Shown: piece by piece, positions 1 to 7,458 of the stretch | How the letters are laid out: each line of letters starts with the position of its first letter | Position numbering within the stretch: the first letter of the stretch is position 1 | Assembly: GCA_964548165.1 (NCBI GenBank) | Contig: CAZJQD010000007.1 | Location: forward strand, 29,557-93,556 | DNA from: CAZJQD01 sp964548165 [NCBI: uncultured bacterium] | GTDB taxonomy: Bacteria; UBA8481 | Reading direction: 5' to 3' | Length of the DNA: 64,000 nucleotides | Notes under the pieces: model-generated | Seen by the model: the letters and a program-made list of their open reading frames with translations, nothing else | Told to the model about the DNA's origin: nothing | Databases searched by the model: none | Program-made: the position numbers and the translations under genes

Positions 1-2300
1 CCATCACCGCGCGCGACGTCCGGGTCGCTCTCGGCGAAGACGGACAACCGGAATCGATCCGCGGGCATCTTGCGCTCGACGAGCTGGACGGGCGAGAGCT
101 CGCGGGAGTGACCGGCGACGTCGTGTTGCGAAATGTGACGGGAAACTACGACGTGGACGCCTGGCGCTCCCGCAACGGTTGGAAGCTCCATCGCGCCGAC
201 GGATTCACCGAGCTCATCGAGGGGACGTGGCGCGGGGAGCCGTTCGCGGTCTCGCAAGCCCACATCATCGCCCGGGGCCAGCCCGGCGAGGCCGGCAGTG
301 TCTTTTCGTTCAACGGCTACGTCCGCATCTTCGAGGGCCGGGGCCGCATCCGTGCCGACATCGAGGGCCGGGACATGGTGGACGCCTGGATGGAAGTGCA
401 CGAGGTCGACCTCGCCGCCGCCAACCGGGTCTTTCACAATGCGCGCCTCGCCGCGATCGCGCGCCACGTGGATCGCGTGAGCATGGCTGGTCGCCTGCGA
501 TTCGCGAATGACGAGAACGGTGACTCCGGCTTCGTCTTCGACGGTTCCATCAACTCGAACGGGCTCGGCATCGAGGTCTCCTCGGACGCGGCGTTCGGAT
601 CCGAACCGGACTCCAGCGCCCAGCCCGCTCCTTCCGCACCCGCCGCGCCCACAGGCCCCGTCGACTCTCCCGCGAGCTCAGCCGCCGGCTCAGCCGCCGG
701 CTCAGCCGCCGGGTCGGCGATTTCGCCGGGAGACCAGGCTTGGACGATCGAAGAGGAGCGAGCCGGGGGAGGCGGCAATGACGAGGAAAGAGCCGACGCC
801 GACGCGGCGCGGCCGCGGTCCCGCGCGCTCAAGGCTCGGGCCGGCGAGCCGCGCAGAGACCTGCCGAGGATGCCGTCCGTCGAGGAAGCCGGGCTCAGCA
901 CCATGCTCGATCTCATCAGCATCTTCCGGCTCGACGGACTGCCCATGCAGATCCGGGCGCGAGGACGCATGCGCATCGGGGGCGAGAACGATCCGGTCCG
1001 GATGAGCGGCCTGGAACTGGCTATCGACACGGATCGCACGATCCTCTGCGTCGACACCGCCACCTGGTATGAAAACCGCCTGGTGGCCCACCTGAGGATC
1101 GAGCGCATCGATGCCGAGCACCTGCGCATCGCGGCGCGGCACCTGGCGCCGAACCCCCTGACCGAATCCCTCCCCTTGCGTGGCGCGCTCAGCGGCGACG
1201 TCCTCCTCGAGCGCGACAGCGCGAGCTTCTACGCCAGTATCGGCATCCATGGCGATCTCACGCTCCGGGACAGCCCCCTGGTCTTCAACACGGTGGGGAC
1301 GGTGACGGACAAGGGGCCGGACCTGCGTGTCGAGATCGGCACGATCGGAATCGATGCCCTGCACCAGAGTTTCGCCGACCTCAACTCCCAGATGGACCGG
1401 AACACCATGAAACTCTCGGGAACCGCCGGCGTCACCCTCACCATGACCGATGCCTGGGATTCCATGATGATCGTCGGCAATGCCTCGTTCCGCGATGCCG
1501 GGGTACGATTTCCCGCCGATTCCATCGCCGCGCTCGGTATCAACGGCAACCTGACATTCCGGGTCCGCAAGGGCCGGCTTCAGCCCTCTGAGCTCCTGCC
1601 CAACGCGGCGCCCATCACGTGCGCCAGGCTCACCTACAACGACGTCGTCGTTGAGCGCATCCACGCCCTGGCACGATTCAACGAGAAGTCCCTGCTCCTG
1701 GAATCGATGACCTTCATCCTGGCCGGCGGGCGAGGCACGGGGGGATTCACGATCGACTTCCCGGCCTGGGACCAACCGCGCACGGCCTTCTTCGGCCGCG
1801 TCAGGGATTGCAACCTCGAAATCGTCTACCGGCAGATGCAACCCTTCGCCGGAAATCTCACGGGCAGCGCGTCGGCCGAGGTCTCTCTCCTGATGGACAA
1901 ACGGGACTTCCAGCGGCTGGAGGTGACCGGCACCGCGCGCAACGGCGTCATCAGCACGAGCCTCCTCTCGAGCGTCATCGAGCGGATGGACAGCGGCATG
2001 GTCCGCAATTCGCTCGAGTCCCTGGCTGACTGGAAGTACGATTCCGCCTCGTTCCAGGCTCGCTACAGGCCGAACACCTACAGCCCCTTCGAAGCCGAGG
2101 GGCTCTTCCTGGACGCGAAGAAGACCGCCGAAGTCGTCATGGCGCTCTCGATCGTCGGCAACGTCTACCCGTTCCACCGCGCCCAGATCCTGCACTTGCC
2201 GACGCCGTTCGCGCGCATCGGCGTTCCCCTTCAACTCCAGACGCCCAACATGCCGCTCCGCCTGACCCTCTACCGCGTCGGACGCAAGATCACCCGCTAG
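1..2300 (+). CDS. AsmA/YdbH-like envelope protein, 5' end missing
   Basis: The frame is open from base 3 to the TAG at 2298-2300, so about 765 codons are visible and the true start lies left of the window; the GTG at 108 is only the first internal start-like codon. The protein is built of alternating beta-rich segments (GDLTLRDSPLVF, GTAGVTLTMTD, LTGSASAEVSLLMDK), the pattern of AsmA/TamB/YdbH proteins that form a long beta-groove between inner and outer membranes and carry lipid. A low-complexity Ser/Ala/Gly/Pro linker followed by a charged stretch (bases about 594-860) splits the visible part in two. A YdbL-like lipoprotein gene lies 4 kb away, and in Escherichia coli YdbH works with YdbL. 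The YdbH assignment rather than generic AsmA is inference. Convergent with the LuxE-like gene, 16 bases apart. Confidence 0.6.
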   Translation, partial: ITARDVRVALGEDGQPESIRGHLALDELDGRELAGVTGDVVLRNVTGNYDVDAWRSRNGWKLHRADGFTELIEGTWRGEPFAVSQAHIIARGQPGEAGSVFSFNGYVRIFEGRGRIRADIEGRDMVDAWMEVHEVDLAAANRVFHNARLAAIARHVDRVSMAGRLRFANDENGDSGFVFDGSINSNGLGIEVSSDAAFGSEPDSSAQPAPSAPAAPTGPVDSPASSAAGSAAGSAAGSAISPGDQAWTIEEERAGGGGNDEERADADAARPRSRALKARAGEPRRDLPRMPSVEEAGLSTMLDLISIFRLDGLPMQIRARGRMRIGGENDPVRMSGLELAIDTDRTILCVDTATWYENRLVAHLRIERIDAEHLRIAARHLAPNPLTESLPLRGALSGDVLLERDSASFYASIGIHGDLTLRDSPLVFNTVGTVTDKGPDLRVEIGTIGIDALHQSFADLNSQMDRNTMKLSGTAGVTLTMTDAWDSMMIVGNASFRDAGVRFPADSIAALGINGNLTFRVRKGRLQPSELLPNAAPITCARLTYNDVVVERIHALARFNEKSLLLESMTFILAGGRGTGGFTIDFPAWDQPRTAFFGRVRDCNLEIVYRQMQPFAGNLTGSASAEVSLLMDKRDFQRLEVTGTARNGVISTSLLSSVIERMDSGMVRNSLESLADWKYDSASFQARYRPNTYSPFEAEGLFLDAKKTAEVVMALSIVGNVYPFHRAQILHLPTPFARIGVPLQLQTPNMPLRLTLYRVGRKITR
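676..711 (+). repeat. three 12-base tandem repeats in the linker of the AsmA/YdbH-like gene
   Basis: Three perfect copies of GCTCAGCCGCCG run at 676-687, 688-699 and 700-711. They encode a Ser-Ala-Ala-Gly repeat in the low-complexity linker, so length changes here would keep the frame. Confidence 0.8.
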
Positions 2301-2316
2301 TCCAGCAGGCGGGTGC

Positions 2317-3318
2317 TCAGGAAACCGCCAGGGAACATCCCTTCCTCGGGGATCCCTTGAGCCGCCCCTCGATGACCAGTCTCCCCTCCGTGTTCCAGTG
2401 CGCCAGGTCCGCGGTCAGGAGCCCCAGGCTCGACTGCCAATTCGCGAGATCCCAGAGGGCGACAATTCCGCGGGGAGCATCTTCGAGCGTCTCCGGATCG
2501 AGAATTCGCACGCGCGTCCAAGGCGCCGAAGCGAACCCGCGCCGCGCCGGTGTCACCGGTGAGTTACCGTCCTCCATGCCGCCGATACGTTCCCAGAGCG
2601 GCGAGCTGAGCTCGCACATGCCGTACTCGCCGATGATGCGTTCCGTCCCCACGCCGAAGACAGCTTGCAGGCCGGCATGGAGTTCCTCCCGCGTGACCTC
2701 GCGCGTTCTCCCCTTGAATCCGCCAGTCTCGACGATCACGGAACCCGCGGGCAATGGGTCGCGAACGCCGCTCTCGATGAGCGGGACGTACGCAAAGGCA
2801 GGGCCAATCACCAGGACGGGAGTCGTCGCGTCCGCACCGCCTTGCGGGGCCAGGTCCTGCTTCAATGCTTCAATCATCGATGCCAGCGACGACTCGGGAT
2901 TATCGGGCATGAGCGAACGCACGCGCCAGCCGGGGCGACCTGCTTGGTCCTCACGCGCCGGCTCCTCCAGAGCCCAGCGGGCTCCCGCCAGGCACGAGGC
3001 GCGGTAGACGGACAGGTCGCGGTGCCAGTGTCGGCCCCGCGCCTCCCTCGTCGTTCCGCTCGAACGAAAGACCCCCGTGGCCTTATCGATCGGCCAGGCG
3101 AAGATCTCGTGCTCGCCGAAGAGCGCGACAGGGACGGCCGGTATGTCTCGCCAGCTGCGAACCACGGGCGGGGCGAGGCGGGCAACCACGGGGATGCGCG
3201 ACGCTTGCCAGGCATGAATGATCGGCGCCAAGGCGTCAAACTCCCGCTCCATGGCGGCGGCGTCCTGCGTCCAACCTCGGGAAATGAAGGCGGTCAGCCG
3301 GTCAAGCCAGGGCGGCAA
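2317..3318 (-). CDS. LuxE-type acyl-protein synthetase
   Basis: The predicted product (333 residues) belongs to the LuxE acyl-protein synthetase family, adenylate-forming enzymes that activate a fatty acid and pass the acyl group to a partner. The family signature VFRSSGTTREARGRHWHRD (phosphate-binding loop) and the later GEYGMCELSSPLW block are both present. The start is uncertain: a TTG at 3351 has no ribosome site, whereas the TTG at 3318 follows GGGGA at a good distance and overlaps the upstream aminotransferase by 17 bases; I chose 3318. It is the last gene of a leftward operon (mtgA, PLD-like, aminotransferase, this gene). No LuxC-type reductase is nearby, so light production is not implied and the acyl acceptor is unknown. 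Confidence 0.75.
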   Translation of the reverse strand: MPPWLDRLTAFISRGWTQDAAAMEREFDALAPIIHAWQASRIPVVARLAPPVVRSWRDIPAVPVALFGEHEIFAWPIDKATGVFRSSGTTREARGRHWHRDLSVYRASCLAGARWALEEPAREDQAGRPGWRVRSLMPDNPESSLASMIEALKQDLAPQGGADATTPVLVIGPAFAYVPLIESGVRDPLPAGSVIVETGGFKGRTREVTREELHAGLQAVFGVGTERIIGEYGMCELSSPLWERIGGMEDGNSPVTPARRGFASAPWTRVRILDPETLEDAPRGIVALWDLANWQSSLGLLTADLAHWNTEGRLVIEGRLKGSPRKGCSLAVS

Positions 3319-4549
3319 GTGCGTCCCCGAGAATCGACAAGCCTTCGTCAAGCGCGGCGGTGTCGATGGTCAAGGGCGGCATGATCATCACCGTCGCCCC
3401 GTTGACGCCGTCCGCAAGCACAAGGAGTCCCGCGGCGAGCGACCGTTGCACGACCGCCTGGGCGGCGGCTCCATCACGACAGGGAATGCCAACAAGTAGG
3501 CCTCGACCGACGGGTGCGAAGGCCTTGAGACGCTCCATCACACTCGCTGCCGCCGCATCCGCGCCGACACGCACGGCGTCCGAGGTCAGCAATTCCAGGG
3601 AGGCTAACGCGGCCGCGCAACCAACGGGATGGCCGAGGAACGTCGCCGTATGAATGGCCTCACCCGTGGACTCCGGCCATGCCTCCATCACTTCCCCTCG
3701 TCCGATGCAGGCCGAGAGCGGCCAGCCGCCACCCAGGGCCTTTCCCGCGCAGATGATGTCGGGCTCGAGACCATACGCCCACGAAGCCCAGGTCTCGCCC
3801 GTGCGCCCCAGGCCCGTGAGAATCTCATCGGCGATCACCAGCGCGCCGGCCGCATGCGCTCTCTCGGCGACCGCCGGCAACCAACCCGCAGGAGGCACCC
3901 GCGCGCCGCCGCGGCCCTGCACCGGCTCCAGGATGACCGCACCAACATCGCCCGTCGCCAGCGCGGCCTCGAGGGCCCGAAGCGAGGCGGTACCATCCTC
4001 TTCGGGCCACGGCACGAATCGCGCGAAGCGTCCCGATCTCGCGGCGAACGGCTCGCGAAACTCCCGGCGCCAGGTCACGTCCATGGCGGTTCCGATGAGC
4101 CCGTGGTAGGCGCCCTCGAACGCCAGCACGGCGGGGCGTCCGGTACGAAGGAGCGCGGTCTTGAGCGCAGCCTCGACGGCATCGGACCCATTCAAGCCGA
4201 GGATGGTGCGCACCGGCCAGGGAAAGAGCGAAGCAAGACGCTCGAGAAGCTCCACCTTCACCACGGGCGGATGCACATCCCCCAGTCCGTGGGGAAGAAG
4301 GCCTCCCTGCGCGGCGGCGGCGGCGGCGACCTGAGGATTCGCATGCCCCAGGGCAGCCACGCCGAAGCCGGAGGTGAAGTCGAGATAGCGGCGCCCTGCG
4401 GCGTCCCACACCTCGGCGCCGCGAGCGCGTTGCCAGAAGATGGGCCATCCCGGGGCTACAAAGGTGAGGTTCCGCGACTCGACGGCCCTCAACCGGAGCG
4501 CCAGGAGCGCGTTTGGATCCGTCCCCGCGCTCGCCTTGTCAGTGGTCAC
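3302..4549 (-). CDS. class III pyridoxal-phosphate aminotransferase
   Basis: A 415-residue fold-type I, class III aminotransferase. Visible landmarks are the substrate-side DFTSGFGVAALGHANP, the cofactor Asp in VIADEILTGLGRTG and the Schiff-base Lys in CAGKALGGGWPLSA. The family moves an amino group from an omega-amine or amino acid to a keto acid; the exact substrate cannot be read from sequence. The GTG start overlaps the stop of the PLD-like gene as GTGA (4546-4549) and the gene runs into the LuxE-like gene, so the two products are probably made together. Aminotransferase plus acyl-activating enzyme suggests synthesis of a small amine or an acylated metabolite (inference). Confidence 0.9.
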   Translation of the reverse strand: MTTDKASAGTDPNALLALRLRAVESRNLTFVAPGWPIFWQRARGAEVWDAAGRRYLDFTSGFGVAALGHANPQVAAAAAAQGGLLPHGLGDVHPPVVKVELLERLASLFPWPVRTILGLNGSDAVEAALKTALLRTGRPAVLAFEGAYHGLIGTAMDVTWRREFREPFAARSGRFARFVPWPEEDGTASLRALEAALATGDVGAVILEPVQGRGGARVPPAGWLPAVAERAHAAGALVIADEILTGLGRTGETWASWAYGLEPDIICAGKALGGGWPLSACIGRGEVMEAWPESTGEAIHTATFLGHPVGCAAALASLELLTSDAVRVGADAAAASVMERLKAFAPVGRGLLVGIPCRDGAAAQAVVQRSLAAGLLVLADGVNGATVMIMPPLTIDTAALDEGLSILGDALAALA

Positions 4550-5667
4550 CGGTCCGCGGAAAGCTCCGGCTGCGCGGCATCCCAGAGCGCATGGAAATAG
4601 TCGCGGAACTGGCCGGCGACCCGGGGATCCGTCACGAGGAAGTTGAGCTCGTGGTAGCGGCGAAATGCCCCGAACCCCCAGTTCGTCGATCCCATGAGGG
4701 CGAGCCGGTCGGTGATGAGCAGCTTCGTATGCGAGGTGATCTCCATCGGATCACGCCGAATGCGGACCCCCCCGGAACGCAGCACGTCGACGACCTCGTT
4801 ATTGAAGGCATTTCCTTCCTGGTTGTAGTCCGACTCCTCGACGATGGCCCGGACCGGGCGGCCCGCACGCGCCCGACCGCTCACCGCCAGGATCGCGGCC
4901 GAGGACGGCGATTCCGGGGACTCGGCGTACCAGCGAGCGGCATACAGGTGGAGATCGATCGAGTCGGACTCGGCAATGGCTGTCATCGCGACCGTCTCGT
5001 AGGCGCGGTCACAGACCACCGTGATGCCGTTGCTGGTGACCGGCTCGATCACGGCGTCGTCATCCGGCTTCTCCCAGAGCGCCGCGTAGTAGCGCTCCAG
5101 GGCGCCCGCGATGGCCGGGTCGTGGACAAGAAGGTTCGACTCGTTGTTTCGTTCCAGGGACGCGTCGGACCAGTTCGTCGATCCGGCCAGCACCCACTCG
5201 CCGTCGACGAGGACCATCTTGGTGTGCGTGCGCTTACGCGGGGAATCGGCGCGAGCGGTGACGCCGAGCCGGACGAGATGCTCGACCGTGGTCATCGACC
5301 GGTCAGACTCCTCGTCGACGAGAACGCGGACCTTGACGCCTCGGGCCGCGGCCGCGACGAGCGCCTCCTGGATGAGGCGCGTGGATCGGCCGTAGACGAA
5401 GAGGAACTGGGAGACATCGATGCGCGAGCGAGCGCCGTTGATGAGCGAGAGGACGGCAGGAAGATACTCGCGGTTGTTGCAGGCGCGCGTGAGCCCCGTC
5501 TCGGCGGCGACGGTCGCGGCGGACAGGCCCGGCGGGAGGGTCGGCGCCGCGATCGCGGGCCGAGCGGCGACGGCTTCATGCGAAGCTTGCGTTCCACCGC
5601 ACGCGGCCAGGACAAGGCAGATGCCGAAAATTCCCAATCTCATGGTGTCAGGCCGCCACATTGCCAC
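4546..5667 (-). CDS. phospholipase D-like lipoprotein
   Basis: A 373-residue secreted protein with a lipobox (LVLAAC) about 20 residues in, so probably lipid-anchored. It carries two complete HKD phosphodiesterase motifs, HTKMVLVDG followed by GSTNWSDAS in the first half and SHTKLLITDRLALMGSTNW in the second, enough for an active two-lobed PLD site acting on a phospholipid, cardiolipin-type or other phosphodiester. The GTG at 5667 follows GGGAA by 7 bases; internal ATGs at 5661 and 5643 are alternatives. It lies 32 bases after mtgA and overlaps the aminotransferase by GTGA. The substrate is not predictable. Confidence 0.88.
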   Translation of the reverse strand: MAMWRPDTMRLGIFGICLVLAACGGTQASHEAVAARPAIAAPTLPPGLSAATVAAETGLTRACNNREYLPAVLSLINGARSRIDVSQFLFVYGRSTRLIQEALVAAAARGVKVRVLVDEESDRSMTTVEHLVRLGVTARADSPRKRTHTKMVLVDGEWVLAGSTNWSDASLERNNESNLLVHDPAIAGALERYYAALWEKPDDDAVIEPVTSNGITVVCDRAYETVAMTAIAESDSIDLHLYAARWYAESPESPSSAAILAVSGRARAGRPVRAIVEESDYNQEGNAFNNEVVDVLRSGGVRIRRDPMEITSHTKLLITDRLALMGSTNWGFGAFRRYHELNFLVTDPRVAGQFRDYFHALWDAAQPELSADR

Positions 5668-5699
5668 AAATTGTTTCCCAAGAGAAGGACGGCTCCGTC

Positions 5700-6434
5700 C
5701 TACATCCTCCCGAGGATGCGACCGGCACGGCCCTCCGTGAATCGCGATCCATCGTTGGGACGATGCCGGAGCGGGGACGGCAGGACGGCCGCGAGCCGCG
5801 CCGCCTGTCCCCAGGAAACCCGGGAGGAGGAGACGCGAAACCAGGCCTGGGACGCCGCCTCCGCGCCGTAGATCCCGTCACCCCACTCGATCACGTTGAG
5901 GTAAATCTCGAGAATCCGATCCTTGGGAAGGAGAAGCTCCATCCAGACGGTGAGATAGATCTCCACGCCCTTGCGAATCGCCTTGTCGTAGATCGTCACT
6001 CCCTCCCAGAGAAACAGGTTCTTGACCAACTGCATCGAGATGGTCGAGGCGCCGCGCGCGCGCTCCCCGTCCTGGCCCTCCTCGAAGGCTTTCTCGGCCT
6101 CCACCATGTCGACGCCCCAGTGCCGGTAGAACCGCCCGTCCTCGGCGGCCACCACGGCGCGGCGCAGGCGCGGCGATATCTCACCCAGGGCCCGCCACTC
6201 CATGCGCTTGTCGTAGGGACGCCAATCCACCAGGGCGGTGATGCGGCGCTGGGCCTGGAGCGAGGTCGTCGGTGGATCGATCCACCGGAGCGGCAGGAGG
6301 AGCGCCGGTGGAACGAGGACAACCAGGAGAACGAAGGCTCCCACGACCTGGAGGATTTCGCGCGCGATCCTCGCCACGCGTCCGCGCCTTCGCCCCCGGG
6401 ATGCCGCGCGCGGATGAGGACCAGCGTCCGTCAT
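5700..6434 (-). CDS. mtgA: monofunctional biosynthetic peptidoglycan transglycosylase
   Basis: The 244-residue product is a GT51 glycosyltransferase that polymerises lipid II into glycan strands. It has an Arg-rich cytoplasmic start, one membrane segment (about residues 28-50) and the family motifs in order: AVVAAEDGRFYRHWGVD with the catalytic Glu, RGASTISMQLVKNLFL, and EIYLNVIEWGDGIYGAEAAS. There is no transpeptidase domain, so this is the stand-alone MtgA type and not a class A PBP. It follows the YdbL-like gene by 57 bases on the same strand and precedes the PLD-like lipoprotein. Confidence 0.95.
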   Translation of the reverse strand: MTDAGPHPRAASRGRRRGRVARIAREILQVVGAFVLLVVLVPPALLLPLRWIDPPTTSLQAQRRITALVDWRPYDKRMEWRALGEISPRLRRAVVAAEDGRFYRHWGVDMVEAEKAFEEGQDGERARGASTISMQLVKNLFLWEGVTIYDKAIRKGVEIYLTVWMELLLPKDRILEIYLNVIEWGDGIYGAEAASQAWFRVSSSRVSWGQAARLAAVLPSPLRHRPNDGSRFTEGRAGRILGRM

Positions 6435-6481
6435 GGGTATGCCGTGATCGATTTCTTCAGGAAGTGAAAGAGTGGAGGTCC

Positions 6482-6503
6482 AAAAAAAAGGCTACGGCTT
6501 TTT
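6482..6503 (-). terminator. possible intrinsic terminator overlapping the YdbL-like stop codon
   Basis: On the minus strand AAAAAG and CTTTTT can pair around a 7-base loop and the T run reaches eight bases. The stem is short and A/T-rich and includes the gene's last codons, so activity is doubtful; it may reduce readthrough into mtgA. Confidence 0.3.
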
Positions 6504-7151
6504 CATCCAACTGTTGTTGGGCCCCTGGATCCATGTGCCCGAGGCCGCCATGGTATGGCGGACATACGCAAACTCCTTGGCGACGTCCTCCATCCGGTAG
6601 CCCTTCTGCCGGACGATCTCCACGAAGAGCGTTCGACGATCGACGTTCTCGTCATTGAGCACCGGACCATCCTCGGCCGCGGGAAACTCGAAGGCGAAGT
6701 CCTCGAAGCCCGAGGTGCCGTTCGGTTGCTTGAGGATGCCATTGTTGGCCTCGCCGGCGACTTCCCTCTTCAAGGAATCATTGACGCGGGTGATCCGGCC
6801 CTGCCGGCGCTGCATGACGCGGACCACGGTCTCGGAGGTTTCGATGGCGCGGAGGTCGGGGCGGGCCGTGGCGTCGGCATCGGACGGAGCGCCGGCCGCG
6901 GCCACCTGGAAGGCGCCCAGGGCGACGGGGCGGACGGAGGTCGGAGCAGGGCGCGAGGAGATCGTGATCGTCATCGTGCTCCAGTCGAACTTGGCCCAGT
7001 CGTCGTTGCCGCTGAGCGATGACTCGAGGGCGAAGATGTCCGAACGCAGGTCGGCGAACTTGACGATGATGGTTTGCGTCGGGAGACAGCCGGTCGTAAT
7101 GAGCGCGACAAACGACAGGCAGGTTATGAATAGGGGCATGCGCCGCATCAT
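6492..7151 (-). CDS. YdbL-like (DUF1318) lipoprotein
   Basis: A 219-residue lipoprotein whose signal peptide ends in LITTGC. The Cys is followed by LPTQTIIVKF, typical of DUF1318 lipoproteins. The C-terminal half holds the YdbL-type block: LKREVAGEANNGIL, then VEIVRQKGYRMEDVAKEFA and ASGTWIQG. In Escherichia coli YdbL acts with YdbH and YnbE in a protein bridge across the envelope. A much longer frame continues upstream, but the ATG at 7151 has AAAGGAA 5-6 bases before it and gives a proper signal peptide, so I place the start there. The middle (about residues 60-120) is Ala/Pro-rich and looks like a linker. An AHs-type YdbH-like protein is encoded at the left edge, facing this gene across the mtgA operon. 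Confidence 0.75.
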   Translation of the reverse strand: MMRRMPLFITCLSFVALITTGCLPTQTIIVKFADLRSDIFALESSLSGNDDWAKFDWSTMTITISSRPAPTSVRPVALGAFQVAAAGAPSDADATARPDLRAIETSETVVRVMQRRQGRITRVNDSLKREVAGEANNGILKQPNGTSGFEDFAFEFPAAEDGPVLNDENVDRRTLFVEIVRQKGYRMEDVAKEFAYVRHTMAASGTWIQGPNNSWMKKP

Positions 7152-7210
7152 GAATTCCTTTCTGCCCTCTTGGACCCGGGGCACGGGGGAAAGTTCACAC
7201 AGATACTGCG

Positions 7211-7239
7211 AATATAACACATTGTCGACGTGATGTCGC
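7211..7239 (-). promoter_or_regulatory. predicted promoter of the YdbL-like gene
   Basis: Reading leftward, GCGACA (7239-7234) and TATATT (7216-7211) are 17 bases apart, matching the primary-sigma consensus at 4 and 5 of 6 positions. The element lies 60 bases before the chosen start in an unusually A/T-rich stretch. Confidence 0.45.
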
Positions 7240-7418
7240 GGATCGACGTGAAAAAATACAGAAGAAAATGGTCGCGCTCCCCCGCGCGATCGACTTTGGC
7301 AAAGTTTGAAAAATGAAGAGCTCGCGGCACGTGCTCGTGAGCGACAAACTAGAGGACAGCGATGGTACATGCGTGGGTACAAGCTCGTGGGGATAAGAGG
7401 CGGAAATGCCCCCGTTTC

Positions 7419-7447
7419 TTGACCCTGGAGACCCCGTCGCGTATGGT
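7419..7447 (+). promoter_or_regulatory. predicted ileS promoter, nearly leaderless
   Basis: TTGACC (7419-7424) and TATGGT (7442-7447) are 17 bases apart, matching consensus at 5 and 4 of 6. Transcription would begin near 7454, only about 5 bases before the ATG at 7459, and no ribosome site is present, so the mRNA would be almost leaderless. Confidence 0.5.
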
Positions 7448-7458
7448 TTGTGGTTCTC

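Larger units (their letters stand above)
7152..7458. other. divergent intergenic region between the YdbL-like gene and ileS
   Basis: This 307-base gap holds the leftward promoter at 7211-7239 and the ileS promoter at 7419-7447. The part at about 7190-7320 is clearly richer in A/T than the surroundings. I see no T-box-like leader for ileS and no RNA gene. Confidence 0.5.

Noticed and set aside
2317-3318. A bioluminescence (lux) locus, because of the LuxE-type gene
   Set aside because: No luxA, luxB, luxC or luxD-like gene is near; LuxE-type enzymes also serve other acyl-activation roles.
7152-7458. A T-box or other riboswitch before ileS
   Set aside because: The predicted promoter leaves almost no leader, and no T-box sequence or specifier hairpin is visible.
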